Counted from the first letter of the stretch, positions 42,204 through 51,451 are shown. The stretch: DNA of 64,000 bases from Aquincolibacterium sp964606385 (GCA_964606385.1 CAZSFZ010000006.1:59462-123461); one strand, 5' to 3'. Translations and numbers: made by a program. Notes: generated by a model from the letters alone, not told the origin.

Positions 42204-43667
42204 ATGACCAAGGGAAAACGGATCCTGGTAGTCGAAAAAGACGACGCGACCCGGGAGCTCGTCCTGATGCGGCTCCATTCCCGCCACCACAAGGTTTTTG
42301 AAGCTTCCAAAAGTACTCAAGCCCTGAGGTTCCTTGACCGCGAGGTGCTGGACCTGATCCTTCTTTCAAGCGACATGGAGCCTGTGGGCGGCAAGATGCT
42401 GATCCAGGTCATCCGGTCCCGGTCCCATCTGATGTCAGTCCCGGTCGTCATGATCACGGATGAGTTCCAATTGACCGAACTGATGCTCGGCCATGAAAAA
42501 GGTTTTGACGATTTTCTGGTGAGGCCGTTCAGCCCGCTTGTGTTGCAATTACGCGTCAACCTGAACATCGCGAAGACGATGGAGCGGGTCGAAGCGAACG
42601 CACTCACGCACCTTCCCGGGAACCACGCGATCGAGAAGATCGTCCAGAAGAAGATCCAGGCGGGGGAGAAATTCTCGGTCCTTTATATCGACATCAATAA
42701 TTTTAAGGCGTTCAACGATCATTACAGTTTCCAGAAGGGGGATGAGGCGATCCTTCAGACCGCCCGCCTTCTCGTGTCGACCAGCCACGCCGTGGCGCGG
42801 GACGGGGAATGCTTCATCGGGCATATCGGGGGGGATGATTTTATCGTGGTGCTTCCGCCCGAACTCGAAGAGGTCTATGCGCGTCAATTCATCGACGATT
42901 TTGACCGGATCATCCCGACCTACTACAATAAAAAAGACCGGGATGCCGGCTTCATTCGCGTGGAGAACCGGCGCGGCAAAATGGAAAATTTTCCTCTCAT
43001 GTCCTGTTCGGTGGCCGGCTGCACCAACACGTACCGGAATTATGTGAACCTTCGTGAGATCGCGCAGGACGCGGCGGAGGTCAAAACGTTCCTGAAGAGC
43101 CAGCCGGGGAGCCATTACCTTCAGGATCGCCGTTCGGCCCCGATCAAAAAACTGGATGAAGCGGTCCATATCCTGGAACCGGAGATCAAGCCGCCCAAAT
43201 CCAAAAAGCGCGTGGACCCGCTGGGCCAGGTCCTGGTGAGCTCCGGTTTGATCACTGAGGAGCAGCTTGACCAGGCCCTCAAACAGCACCTCCAAACGGG
43301 CCATCGTCTCGGCCAGACCCTGATCGACATGAACCTCATCTCGAGCCAGGATGTGGGGCGGATGTTGGAAAAGAAACTTAAAGTGCCTTATTTCAGTCTG
43401 AAGGGATGGACGCCGGACCCGGCCGTTTTTCATCTCTTTAACGCGGAGTTCGTGCTTCATCACCGCGCGGTCCCGATCGGTGTTTCCGAGGGTTCGGTGC
43501 GGGTCGCCATGTGCGATCCCTTCGATCTCAGGACGCTCGACGCGATCGAACGGATCACGGGCCTCAAACCCGTGCCGTACCTCGCGCTGGAAGACGAATT
43601 CGAGCGCCTCCTCGAAACCCTGGCCCCGGATACGGGCCGGGGAGCCGAACCCGTCCCGTCCATCTAG
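42204..43667 (+). CDS. Receiver-GGDEF-MshEN signalling protein
   Basis: 487 residues, start at 42204 with GAGG before it. Residues 1-120: response-regulator receiver. The D13-D14 acidic pair is present, but the phospho-acceptor region reads LLSSDMEP (S55, S56, D57 out of register) and the usual Lys near the end is Arg (VRPF), so it may not be phosphorylated normally. Residues of about 130-290: GGDEF diguanylate cyclase fold with DINNFKAFNDHY and GGDDF at 209-213. After a linker, residues 338-480 match the MshEN/GspE N-terminal domain (LGQVLVSSGLITEEQLDQAL), which binds cyclic di-GMP in MshE. The protein may thus both make and sense the messenger. No GspE ATPase domain follows. Confidence 0.87.
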   Translation: MTKGKRILVVEKDDATRELVLMRLHSRHHKVFEASKSTQALRFLDREVLDLILLSSDMEPVGGKMLIQVIRSRSHLMSVPVVMITDEFQLTELMLGHEKGFDDFLVRPFSPLVLQLRVNLNIAKTMERVEANALTHLPGNHAIEKIVQKKIQAGEKFSVLYIDINNFKAFNDHYSFQKGDEAILQTARLLVSTSHAVARDGECFIGHIGGDDFIVVLPPELEEVYARQFIDDFDRIIPTYYNKKDRDAGFIRVENRRGKMENFPLMSCSVAGCTNTYRNYVNLREIAQDAAEVKTFLKSQPGSHYLQDRRSAPIKKLDEAVHILEPEIKPPKSKKRVDPLGQVLVSSGLITEEQLDQALKQHLQTGHRLGQTLIDMNLISSQDVGRMLEKKLKVPYFSLKGWTPDPAVFHLFNAEFVLHHRAVPIGVSEGSVRVAMCDPFDLRTLDAIERITGLKPVPYLALEDEFERLLETLAPDTGRGAEPVPSI

Positions 43668-43755
43668 ATCCTCCAAAAAAATGTAAGGAAAGTCCCCGAC
43701 TGGCCGTTTTTATATATAGGCGTGGCTCGCCATCCAGGGCCGCGCGGGCGAGGCC

Positions 43756-44091
43756 ATGGGGATAGAATCTTTTCCTGAGATCGAGAATTTTCAGAAATTA
43801 CCGCGCGAAGTCATCATCAAGGGCGCCAGCACCCACTTCCACGAGGCGGAAGGGGCGTCCCTTCAAGGGATCGTCATCAATAACATCGGTCATCCGATCA
43901 AGAATATCCGCGCCCAGCTGGTCATTTTTGATAAAAATCAGGTTCCGCTCATGGGGACCAGCGTGCCTACCGAACCGGACCATCTTCCCCAGGGAGGGAT
44001 CGCGAACTTCCATTTCCGGCTGAAAGAGCATAAGTCAGAGATTAAAAAGTACTTCCTGTACGCTAATTGGGGCTTTGACGAAACGGCATAG
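43756..44091 (+). CDS. Small beta-sandwich protein, FxLYD-like
   Basis: 111 residues without a signal peptide. The segment SLQGIVINNIGHPIKNIRAQL, then VIFDKNQVPLMGTSV and GGIANFHF, has the pattern of FxLYD/DUF3426-like domains that usually sit on secreted or membrane proteins. Here the domain stands alone. The ribosome binding site is poor (GAGG immediately before the ATG), so the start could be slightly different. Function unknown; cytoplasmic location is predicted from the lack of an export signal. Confidence 0.65.
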   Translation: MGIESFPEIENFQKLPREVIIKGASTHFHEAEGASLQGIVINNIGHPIKNIRAQLVIFDKNQVPLMGTSVPTEPDHLPQGGIANFHFRLKEHKSEIKKYFLYANWGFDETA

Positions 44092-44230
44092 CTTCGTCTT
44101 TTTGCCCTTTTGGGGGAGACGGCACTGGTACTGCGACCCTGTATAAAATTAATTGTAACGCAGCGTTTGTTCGTTTAAGCTATATCCCTGTTTTTAGGAT
44201 CTGGAATATCCCCCCAGGAGAAGGTCCCTT

Positions 44231-44434
44231 ATGGATTTTTATGTATGCCCGGTGTGCGAGGAGCATATTGAGCATGACTTGATGGTGTTCTTGAAGCATA
44301 CGGATCACCACATTATCGATGTGATCCTCAAGGAGCATCCCAAGTGGGCGCATGGGGATGGGATCTGCAAGGAATGTCTGGATTATTACAAGAAAAGCAT
44401 CGGTCATACGTCTTATATGGAAGATGCGGGGTAG
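44231..44434 (+). CDS. Small protein with two CxxC pairs
   Basis: 67 residues. CPVC at 6-9 and CKEC at 46-49 are spaced as in a zinc-ribbon knuckle pair; the stretch between is His-rich (seven His in residues 12-41), which may add metal ligands. AGGAGAAGG lies before the ATG, which supports it as real. I do not recognise a family. The composition suggests zinc or iron binding; the role is unknown. Confidence 0.75.
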   Translation: MDFYVCPVCEEHIEHDLMVFLKHTDHHIIDVILKEHPKWAHGDGICKECLDYYKKSIGHTSYMEDAG

Positions 44435-44467
44435 CGGTGATCCCCGGAAGATAGGGTTTCAAGATCC

Positions 44468-44914
44468 ATGAAGAAATTTACTTTTGTTTTCGCTCTGGTC
44501 CTGAGTTTTTTTGCGATGGGCGCGGTGCCTGCCGCCCGGAGCGCGGAAAACCTCGAGCCGGTCGCGCAGTCCAAGGCATATCAGGATTTCCTCAAAAAAC
44601 CCGCGAACGATTTTTCCAAAATGGTCTGTCTCTTGAACTATTTCCGGGTCCAGCCGGTCGTGGTCCGGTTCGAAGAGATCGATTACACGGCCCAGTTCGC
44701 TTATCCGTTCGGGCTGACATATTTGATGACGCACTACAAGAACGAAAGTCCGGATCAGTGGGCGAGGAAGCATTGCTATCGCTCGCCTTTTAACAACACC
44801 GTCATTTTTCTCAAATTCCAGGACGGCAGTTTCCGGCCGCTCCGGGATGTGGTCCTGGAGAAATATCAGGAGCTGGAAGAGGCCCTGAAGACGCGGACCG
44901 CACAGGCCTCTTAG
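44468..44914 (+). CDS. Secreted protein of unknown function
   Basis: 148 residues with a signal peptide (about 1-26, ending AARSA). The mature part has two Cys (CLLNYF at about 54; HCYRSPFN at about 102) that could form a disulphide and a conserved-looking tail (IFLKFQDGSFRPLRDVVLEKYQELE). The tail resembles the periplasmic DUF5329-type pattern, but this is a loose similarity I do not assign. It is the third small gene in a row in the same direction, with 33-bp gaps, and might share a transcript with the CxxC protein upstream. Confidence 0.7.
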   Translation: MKKFTFVFALVLSFFAMGAVPAARSAENLEPVAQSKAYQDFLKKPANDFSKMVCLLNYFRVQPVVVRFEEIDYTAQFAYPFGLTYLMTHYKNESPDQWARKHCYRSPFNNTVIFLKFQDGSFRPLRDVVLEKYQELEEALKTRTAQAS

Positions 44915-44999
44915 GCTATTGAAGGGTGTTAAGGGTTAGGACGGTTTTGCCGTCAAACCATAACGGCTCGTCAATAACGTTTTAACGAAAGGCTCTCTT

Positions 45000-45224
45000 A
45001 TGGCAAATGATATGGATGTGAAACCCGTCAGGTCGCGCGACCTCGCGCTGGTCGGTTATGATGCGGCCACCTCGATCCTGGAAGTCGTGTTCCGGGCGGG
45101 GGGGGTGTACCGCTACAGGGAAGTCCCCGAAAGCGTGTATCACGGACTCATGTCGGCGCCTTCTCACGGGACTTTCTTCCAGAAACACATCAAGGTCCAG
45201 TACTCTTACACAAAGGTCAGCTGA
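45000..45224 (+). CDS. KTSC-domain protein
   Basis: 74 residues, almost entirely a KTSC domain: LVGYDAATSILEVVFRAGG, YRYREVPESVYHGLMSAPSHG, then FFQKHIK and KVQYSYTKVS, which ends in the family Y-x-Y-x-K pattern. The domain is small and common in bacteria and phages; it is linked by name to lysyl-tRNA synthetase C-termini, but its function is poorly known. The stop is 8 bases before the next gene. Confidence 0.82.
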   Translation: MANDMDVKPVRSRDLALVGYDAATSILEVVFRAGGVYRYREVPESVYHGLMSAPSHGTFFQKHIKVQYSYTKVS

Positions 45225-45232
45225 TCCTGATC

Positions 45233-46261
45233 ATGAAACAAAACCCGCGGGTTTTAGTTCTTCCGGTTTTTTTTGTTTTTTCCATCCTATGCCTGGGTTT
45301 CGGTCCTCTGGCTCACGCGGAGGAATTTTCGGAAACGGAGGATCCCACCGCGGAGGACCTGCAGCCTGAGCCGGAAAGTGCTCCTCCCCAGGACCCTCTA
45401 CTGAAGATCGAAGCGTCGCTTGACCAGAATTCCGTCAAAAGCGGGATGATGTTCCTCGCCCATGTGCAGGCCGAGAACACAAGCGGGGACACCTCGGTCG
45501 ATTTCTGGTGCAATTCCTGCTCTTATGAAAAGCACTGGGTGACGGACAACGCCGGTGTTTTCATCCAATCCTGGACCTGTAATGAAAACACCTTTGAAGA
45601 GGTCACGCTGGATCCCGGTGAATCTTACTCGAAGAACATCATTCTCTATATCCCCAAAAAGGATGGCAGTGCCCCCGTGACGTTCCGGTTAGGATTCAAG
45701 CGCATGAGCGAGAACGGCGATGTGGCCGAACCGATCTGGAGCGATCCTGTCACGATGAACGTGCTGGTCCCCGATGAGATGAAAGAGATCACGACTCCCG
45801 CGCCCGTCCAAAATCCTGAGCGGATCGCGGATCCGGTTCTCGCGGCAGCGACGCCTCCGGCCGAAGTGCCTACGGCACCGGCTGCGTCAACGGAACCATC
45901 CGCCGTATCGGCGCCTGGAACAGCGGAAGTGCCGGGAAATCGACCCCTTGTTTTCGAGGATCCTGGTGTCCCGATCCGCATTCCGCCGGGGCAGGAATTC
46001 CTGATCGTTTTGGCCAGTAATCCTTCCACGGGATTCCGCTGGGAAATGACACTCCCTGAGGGCCAAAAGATCATCGAGTTTCTCAGCTCTGAGCATATCG
46101 TCTCCCAGGAAGTGATGCCGGGAGTTCCCGGCGAAGAGGTCTACAAGTTCAAGGCGGCCACCTTGGGAGAAACAAAAGCCGAGTTTGTCTATGAGCGGCC
46201 CTGGGAGCCCAAAACGGCGCCGACCCGCAAGATCTTCACGATCCTTGTTCAAGAAAATTAG
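45233..46261 (+). CDS. Secreted protein with chagasin-like (I42) protease inhibitor domain
   Basis: 342 residues. Signal peptide to about residue 29 (HAEEF). Residues of about 55-180 resemble a BsuPI/beta-sandwich intracellular-inhibitor-like domain with four Cys (WCNSCSY, WTCNEN). A Pro/Ala/Thr-rich linker (about 185-235) leads to the inhibitor_I42 domain at about 240-342: NPSTG at 263-267, GVPGEE at 297-302 and YERPW at 320-324 match the three chagasin loops that block papain-family cysteine proteases. The linker suggests a surface or periplasmic protein of two modules. The target protease is unknown; it may protect against host or grazer proteases, or regulate its own. Confidence 0.85.
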   Translation: MKQNPRVLVLPVFFVFSILCLGFGPLAHAEEFSETEDPTAEDLQPEPESAPPQDPLLKIEASLDQNSVKSGMMFLAHVQAENTSGDTSVDFWCNSCSYEKHWVTDNAGVFIQSWTCNENTFEEVTLDPGESYSKNIILYIPKKDGSAPVTFRLGFKRMSENGDVAEPIWSDPVTMNVLVPDEMKEITTPAPVQNPERIADPVLAAATPPAEVPTAPAASTEPSAVSAPGTAEVPGNRPLVFEDPGVPIRIPPGQEFLIVLASNPSTGFRWEMTLPEGQKIIEFLSSEHIVSQEVMPGVPGEEVYKFKAATLGETKAEFVYERPWEPKTAPTRKIFTILVQEN

Positions 46262-46287
46262 GCCCACCTCGCTTTTTCCCGCGTTCC

Positions 46288-47673
46288 ATGCATAGCCCCC
46301 GTGTCGTCATCGTTGGCGGCGGCATTTCAGGCCTCAGCACCGCTTTTTTTCTTATGAGAGAGGTTTCTCAAAAAGGTCTCTCTCCGAGGATCACGGTCCT
46401 GGAAGGCTCCGAGCGTTTCGGCGGTGTTCTGAAAACTATCCGGCACGGGAACGTCCGGATGGAGGCGGGAGCGGACGCGTTTTACGGGGCCCGGAAAGAT
46501 ACCTTGGACCTTTGCGGTCTGCTGGGCCTTCAGGATGAGGTGATCCAGGCGGCTCCGTGCTTCCGGAATTTTTATTGTTTTATTCATAAAAAGCTCATGC
46601 CGGTTCCAAATTTCCCGGATTCATTCCAAGCCGCAATCCGTTTTCTGAACGATCCCCGTCTGACTTTTTCCGCCAAAGGCAGGATGCTGCTGGAGCCCTT
46701 TGTTCCCGCAAGAAAAGAAGTCGCGGACGAAAGCCTCGCGAGTTTTATCCGCCGCCGTTTAGGCCAGGGATTCTACGAAGGGGTTGTAAGGCCATGGGTG
46801 CGAAGTGTTTATATGGCGGACCCGGAACGGCTGAGTCTGGAAGCGGTATTCCCGAAGCTCCGGCGGGCGGAGAGGGAATGCGGAAGTATTTCGGGATTAT
46901 TCTTTCACGGGGATCCGGTCTCTCGAGGGGAATCATCGGGATTTTTCACGCTCAAACAGGGTCTTGAAAGTCTTGTCCGAGCGCTTGTGGAGAATCTGAA
47001 GGGGCTTGAACTGCGCCTGTCCACTCCCGTACGGCAATGTGTTCGCCGGGATGGTTGGGAGGTCTTTCTTGAGGATGGTTCCGTGGTGAAGGCCGATATC
47101 CTTTGTCTTGCCATGAACACTTGTGAAGCTTCAAGATTGCTCTCCGCGGAAGCCGCGGGGCTTGCGGAGGCGTTATTAACCATCCCTTACGATTCGATCG
47201 CTTCCGTGAACCTTGCTTTCAAAGTCTCGGATGCGCGGTTTCTCCCGATGAACCCCGGATTTCTCATTAGCGACGCTGATAACTCTCCTTTCTCAAGTCT
47301 CAAATATCTGGGGCACGATGCGGACGGGCAATGCGCGGTTTTCCGGGTCTTTTTGTCCGAGAGGATGACGCCAGGCCTTTTCCATGAAAGCGATGATTCG
47401 ATCATTCAAAAAATCGTAGCCTTTGTGGCCGATCGTTTGGATATGAACGCGGAATTACTTTACCGCGGGGTGGAGCGGTATCCCCAGGCGTTCCCTCAAT
47501 ATGAGGTGGGACATCCGGATCTGGTGTCGAAAATTGAAAAGATGTGTGCGTCACACCCCGGTCTTTTTCTGGCAGGGAACGGATTCCGCGGATTCGGGAT
47601 CACCGATTGCGTTCGTCAGGCCAGAAGTATGGCTTCCGGTATCGTTGCCCGCATGTTGAGAAACCAATCCTAG
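46288..47673 (+). CDS. hemY: Protoporphyrinogen/coproporphyrinogen oxidase (HemY type)
   Basis: FAD-dependent oxidase of 461 residues that removes electrons from porphyrinogen in heme synthesis. FAD motif VVIVGGGISGLSTA at about 6-19, then RFGGVLKTI, RMEAGADAF and the C-terminal AGNGFRGFGITDCVRQAR that closes the FAD site. It belongs to the amine-oxidase-like flavoprotein fold. No other heme genes are nearby; the next gene is a B12 radical SAM protein 34 bases downstream with its own -10 box. The exact substrate (proto- or coproporphyrinogen) cannot be told apart from sequence alone. Confidence 0.9.
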   Translation: MHSPRVVIVGGGISGLSTAFFLMREVSQKGLSPRITVLEGSERFGGVLKTIRHGNVRMEAGADAFYGARKDTLDLCGLLGLQDEVIQAAPCFRNFYCFIHKKLMPVPNFPDSFQAAIRFLNDPRLTFSAKGRMLLEPFVPARKEVADESLASFIRRRLGQGFYEGVVRPWVRSVYMADPERLSLEAVFPKLRRAERECGSISGLFFHGDPVSRGESSGFFTLKQGLESLVRALVENLKGLELRLSTPVRQCVRRDGWEVFLEDGSVVKADILCLAMNTCEASRLLSAEAAGLAEALLTIPYDSIASVNLAFKVSDARFLPMNPGFLISDADNSPFSSLKYLGHDADGQCAVFRVFLSERMTPGLFHESDDSIIQKIVAFVADRLDMNAELLYRGVERYPQAFPQYEVGHPDLVSKIEKMCASHPGLFLAGNGFRGFGITDCVRQARSMASGIVARMLRNQS

Positions 47674-47693
47674 CAGGGATCCAGCTGATAGAG

Positions 47694-47699
47694 TATAAT
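47694..47699 (+). promoter_or_regulatory. -10 box before the first radical SAM gene
   Basis: Perfect TATAAT, with the ATG at 47708 only 9 bases after it. No convincing -35 is seen at 16-18 bases. If used, the transcript would be leaderless. Confidence 0.45.
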
Positions 47700-47707
47700 T
47701 GCCTCCC

Positions 47708-49798
47708 ATGTCATTCCGGGAACATCCCAACTCCCCAGACTGTGCCTGCTCCAAGGAGGCTTTTTCTCAAGCCCCGGGTGCGGAGTCTGTCCCTCAGCGG
47801 CTTTCCCGGTATCAACGCCTTTCCCTTTATTTGATCAAACCTTCCAAATATGATGATGAAGGTTATCTCATCCGCTATTGGAAAGGGGTCCTTCCGAGCA
47901 ATACGCTGTCCTGCCTGAACGGTTTGAGCGAAGATGTCCGTGATCGCGGGGTTCTCGGGAAAGACCTTCAGTGGGAGATCCGCTTGATCGACGATACGGT
48001 CGAAAAGATCCCGTATCAGAAGATCGTCCGGCAGAGCAAAAAACCGGGGACCAAAGTGGTGGTATGCCTCGTGGGAGTCCAGTCGAACCAGGTGCCGCGC
48101 GCCGCCGATATCGCGATGAAATTCCGCAAGGACGGCCTGACGGTCATGATGGGGGGATTCCATGTGAGCGGGGTGATGGCTACCTTGCCGGACCTGACGC
48201 CGGAACTGGTGACGCTCCAGAATGCGGGCGTAAGCCTTTCGGCGGGCGAAGCCGAGGGCGGGCACTGGGAGCAAATGCTTTCCGACGCGCTCCACGACCG
48301 TCTGAAACCTGTTTATAATTTTCTGCATGAGATCCCGGACATCTCGCGCTCTCCCTTTCCGAAGATCAATCCCAAACATCAAAGCCACTACGCCCTCCAG
48401 CATTTCGGGACGCTTGATTGCGGCCGCGGCTGTCCTTTTGGGTGCAGTTTCTGCACCGTGATCAATGTGCAGGGGCGCAAGATGCGGTTCCGCGATGTAG
48501 ACCTTTTGATCGAAACGATTCGGCAGGGTTATCGCGAACACAAGATCTCGCATTATTTTTTTACCGATGACAATTTCTGCCGTCACAAGAACTGGGAGCT
48601 GATCCTCGACCGTTTGATCGAACTCAAGGAGAAAGAGGGGATCCCGTTCCACTTTATGATGCAGCTGGATACCCAGGCGCATACGGTGCCGAATTTCGTA
48701 GAAAAATCCGCGCGGGCCGGGTGCCGCCAGGTTTTTATCGGGATGGAAAGCCTGAACCAGGAAAATCTCAAGGCGGCCAAGAAAAGTCAGAACGATATCG
48801 AGGATTTCAAGAAACTCGTCGACTCCTTTCACGAAGTCGGGATCGTTTGCCATCTGGCGTACATTATCGGTTTTCCCCTGGATACCGTGGAGTCGGTGAA
48901 ACAGGACGTCGAGAAGCTCATGACCTTTGGCGCGGGGCAAGCCTCCTTTTTTATGATGACGCCTCTTCCGGGAGCCATGGACTACAAGCACGCGTTCGAG
49001 CGCCGGATGTTGATGGATGCCGACCTTAATAATTTTGATGCCTTTCATGAGACCCACCGTCATCCGAGAATGAAACCCGGGGAATGGCAAGCGGCGTATG
49101 AAGCCGCATGGCAAACGTTTTACAGTACCCAGAACATGAAGGATATCCTCGCGAGGGACCTGCAGGGCGATAACTACTGGGGGATCTTCCTGAATTTTAT
49201 CTGGTACAAGAATTCCATCGATGTGGAAGGCGGTCATCCGATGATCAGCGGCTTTTTCCGGCTCAAGGGACGTCTGGAACGGCGGACCGGTTATCCGGTC
49301 GAGGACCGGTGGACTTATTTCAAACGGCGTTTCTGGGAGGTTCTGCGTAATACCTGCCGGGGATGCCGGCTTTTCATGGAATTCGAAGAAGTTTGGGTCG
49401 CGACCTGCCGCCGGAGCGCTCTTGATGAAAAGGTGGCCGCCGAGGTCGCCCGCGTGACGCAATCCGCCAAGTCATGGCGCGAACTTAGTATTTCAGAGCT
49501 CTGGCATCTTTATCAGGGGGCGGCCACCGCGCTTGAAAAAAAGAATATCTACCGCTTGCGGACCCCGTCGCGTTTCTGGATCGGGATGATGAAATGGAAC
49601 CTTTTTTCGCTGCGGCTGACAGCGTCCCGCGCCCCGCTCCAAAGGTTCTGGGACCATGCCGGGGAATGCTGGCGGCGGGGAGAAGGGTGGCGGGTGAATT
49701 ATCTCCGGGCGCTCAGGGTTCTGATCGAGGAGATCGCTGTTTTTATACAGTTCGTGCTTTCGATGGTGATCTCAGGAATGATATTGCGAAAACACTGA
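47708..49798 (+). CDS. B12-binding radical SAM protein
   Basis: 696 residues. An N-terminal cobalamin-binding Rossmann-like domain (about 85-180; VVVCLVGVQSNQVPRAADIA, GGFHVSGV) precedes the radical SAM barrel with the 4Fe-4S cluster motif C242-x3-C246-x2-C249 (CPFGCSFC), FTDDNFCRHK and QVFIGMESL. The C-terminus (about 550-690) ends in hydrophobic helices, perhaps a membrane association. Such enzymes catalyse methylations or other radical reactions; the substrate is unknown. The conserved sequence begins at LIKPSKYDDEG (residue 43), so the true start may be later; no ribosome binding site precedes either. Confidence 0.88.
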   Translation: MSFREHPNSPDCACSKEAFSQAPGAESVPQRLSRYQRLSLYLIKPSKYDDEGYLIRYWKGVLPSNTLSCLNGLSEDVRDRGVLGKDLQWEIRLIDDTVEKIPYQKIVRQSKKPGTKVVVCLVGVQSNQVPRAADIAMKFRKDGLTVMMGGFHVSGVMATLPDLTPELVTLQNAGVSLSAGEAEGGHWEQMLSDALHDRLKPVYNFLHEIPDISRSPFPKINPKHQSHYALQHFGTLDCGRGCPFGCSFCTVINVQGRKMRFRDVDLLIETIRQGYREHKISHYFFTDDNFCRHKNWELILDRLIELKEKEGIPFHFMMQLDTQAHTVPNFVEKSARAGCRQVFIGMESLNQENLKAAKKSQNDIEDFKKLVDSFHEVGIVCHLAYIIGFPLDTVESVKQDVEKLMTFGAGQASFFMMTPLPGAMDYKHAFERRMLMDADLNNFDAFHETHRHPRMKPGEWQAAYEAAWQTFYSTQNMKDILARDLQGDNYWGIFLNFIWYKNSIDVEGGHPMISGFFRLKGRLERRTGYPVEDRWTYFKRRFWEVLRNTCRGCRLFMEFEEVWVATCRRSALDEKVAAEVARVTQSAKSWRELSISELWHLYQGAATALEKKNIYRLRTPSRFWIGMMKWNLFSLRLTASRAPLQRFWDHAGECWRRGEGWRVNYLRALRVLIEEIAVFIQFVLSMVISGMILRKH

Positions 49799-49846
49799 TC
49801 CTGTGCTTAGCTGTACGGAAAATCACAAGAGGAAATCGAGTTTATC

Positions 49847-51451
49847 GTGAAAGTTTATCTTATTAATCCGCGTTTTCAGCCGACCATATGGTCTTTTGAA
49901 GGCCTTCAGCCGCTCACGGGTACTCGTTTTTCCACAACGCCCCTGGGGATCGCGACGGTGGCGGCGTTGACGCCCGCGCCTTGGGAAGTCGAGATCGCCG
50001 ACGAAAATGTTGAAGACATTGATTTTGAAAGTAACGCGGATCTGATCGCGCTCAGTGCTTTCAATGTGCAATATCATCGAGCTCTGGAGATCATCGCGGA
50101 GTTCAAAAAACGCGGCAAAAAGATCGCCGTGGGTGGCCCCTATAACAGCCTTTTTCCGGAAGCCTTTGAAGGAAAATGCGATTACCGGATCGTGGGAGAG
50201 GCGGAAGAGATCTGGCCCGAATTCCTTCGTGATTTTGAAAAGGGAACGGCCCGCGAGCTCTACAAAGCTGCCGCGAAGGCGGACGTACGCAAAAGCCCGG
50301 TCCCGCGTTATGACCTGATCCGGGGCGACCGTTACAACATGTTCTCCCTCCAGACAAGCCGGGGCTGTCCCTACAATTGCGAATTCTGCGACATCATCAT
50401 CATGGATGGACGTGTTCCGCGGACGAAAACGATCCCCCAGGTGCTTGCCGAAGTCGACCATTGCGTGAAACAGGGCGCCCATTACATTGTCTTCGGCGAC
50501 GCGAACTTTATCGGGAATATCCCCTTTGCTCGAGAGCTTCTCAAGGCTTTGGCGGATTACTCTAAAAAGAACGATTATCCGATCGAATTTTCTTGCGAGC
50601 TGACGATCAATGTGGCGCATCATCCGGACCTTCTGGAACTCTTTCAGGCCGCGAATTTTTACGCGCTCTTTGTCGGGATCGAGTCGCCGCGCAAGGCCAG
50701 TCTTGTGGAATCCGGGAAGATCCAGAATACGCGTGAAAATATTCTGGAGGATATCAAACGCATCCACTCCTATCACCTGACGGTCGTGGCCGGGATGATC
50801 GTGGGATTTGATTCGGATGACAAATATATTTTTAAGGAAACTTTTGATTTTCTGCAGGAGCTCGGGATCCCGTTCACGACCTGCGGAACGCTGATGGCGC
50901 TTCCCAATACCCCTCTGATGAAAAGGCTCGAGACGGAGGGCCGTCTCCTGAATCTGGATTGGACGGAAACGAAAGGGCACGGCTCTGCCGATTGCAATTT
51001 TGTTCCGAAGCTCATGACGCCGGAAGAGCTTTATCAGGGCTATAACTGGCTGAGCCGCTGCCTCTATCGCTATGATGCTTACGCGGACCGTCTGGTGACG
51101 TCGCTCAACCGGTTTCGGAACCTGAATCCGGAGCACAAACGCGCATCGCTGGATCTTAAATTTACTTTTGTTCTTCTCAAGGTTTTTGCCTATTATCTTT
51201 TGACCTTTGATGGGGAACGGAGAAGATTTTTTAGCCGGACTTTTTGGCGTGTTGCCAAAGGGGGACCGTTCTCCGTGAGTAAATGGCTCGAGTTTTTTCG
51301 GTGGATATCGACGCATCGTGCTTTCCGGAAATATGTGACCGAAACCCAGGGAGTTCCGGAAGGGCAGGATCCCATGAAACCACCTTTTGAAGAGGCTGGG
51401 GAATCCATGAGCGAAAGTTCTAATAAAGAAGTCGCGGTGGTCGCGTCATGA
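49847..51451 (+). CDS. B12-binding radical SAM protein of the HpnP/DUF4070 type
   Basis: 534 residues, GTG start at 49847. The N-terminal cobalamin-binding domain begins directly (VYLINPRFQPTIWSFEG, SAFNVQYHRA, AVGGPYNSLF), and the radical SAM motif is C174-x3-C178-x2-C181 (CPYNCEFC). A DUF4070-like C-terminal region (about 350-480) follows. The organisation matches hopanoid C-2 methylase HpnP and related lipid methylases. Its stop overlaps the psd start (ATGA), so the enzyme is translationally coupled to phosphatidylserine decarboxylase. A lipid substrate is therefore plausible but unproven. No hopanoid synthesis genes are seen in the window. Confidence 0.9.
   Translation: MKVYLINPRFQPTIWSFEGLQPLTGTRFSTTPLGIATVAALTPAPWEVEIADENVEDIDFESNADLIALSAFNVQYHRALEIIAEFKKRGKKIAVGGPYNSLFPEAFEGKCDYRIVGEAEEIWPEFLRDFEKGTARELYKAAAKADVRKSPVPRYDLIRGDRYNMFSLQTSRGCPYNCEFCDIIIMDGRVPRTKTIPQVLAEVDHCVKQGAHYIVFGDANFIGNIPFARELLKALADYSKKNDYPIEFSCELTINVAHHPDLLELFQAANFYALFVGIESPRKASLVESGKIQNTRENILEDIKRIHSYHLTVVAGMIVGFDSDDKYIFKETFDFLQELGIPFTTCGTLMALPNTPLMKRLETEGRLLNLDWTETKGHGSADCNFVPKLMTPEELYQGYNWLSRCLYRYDAYADRLVTSLNRFRNLNPEHKRASLDLKFTFVLLKVFAYYLLTFDGERRRFFSRTFWRVAKGGPFSVSKWLEFFRWISTHRAFRKYVTETQGVPEGQDPMKPPFEEAGESMSESSNKEVAVVAS

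Noticed and set aside
47711..49462. A 583-codon minus-strand frame opposite the first radical SAM gene
   Set aside because: The plus strand carries conserved cobalamin-binding and CxxxCxxC motifs; the antisense product has no domain and no ribosome binding site.
49823..51316. A 497-codon minus-strand frame opposite the second radical SAM gene
   Set aside because: Antisense reading of a conserved enzyme with no recognisable domain.
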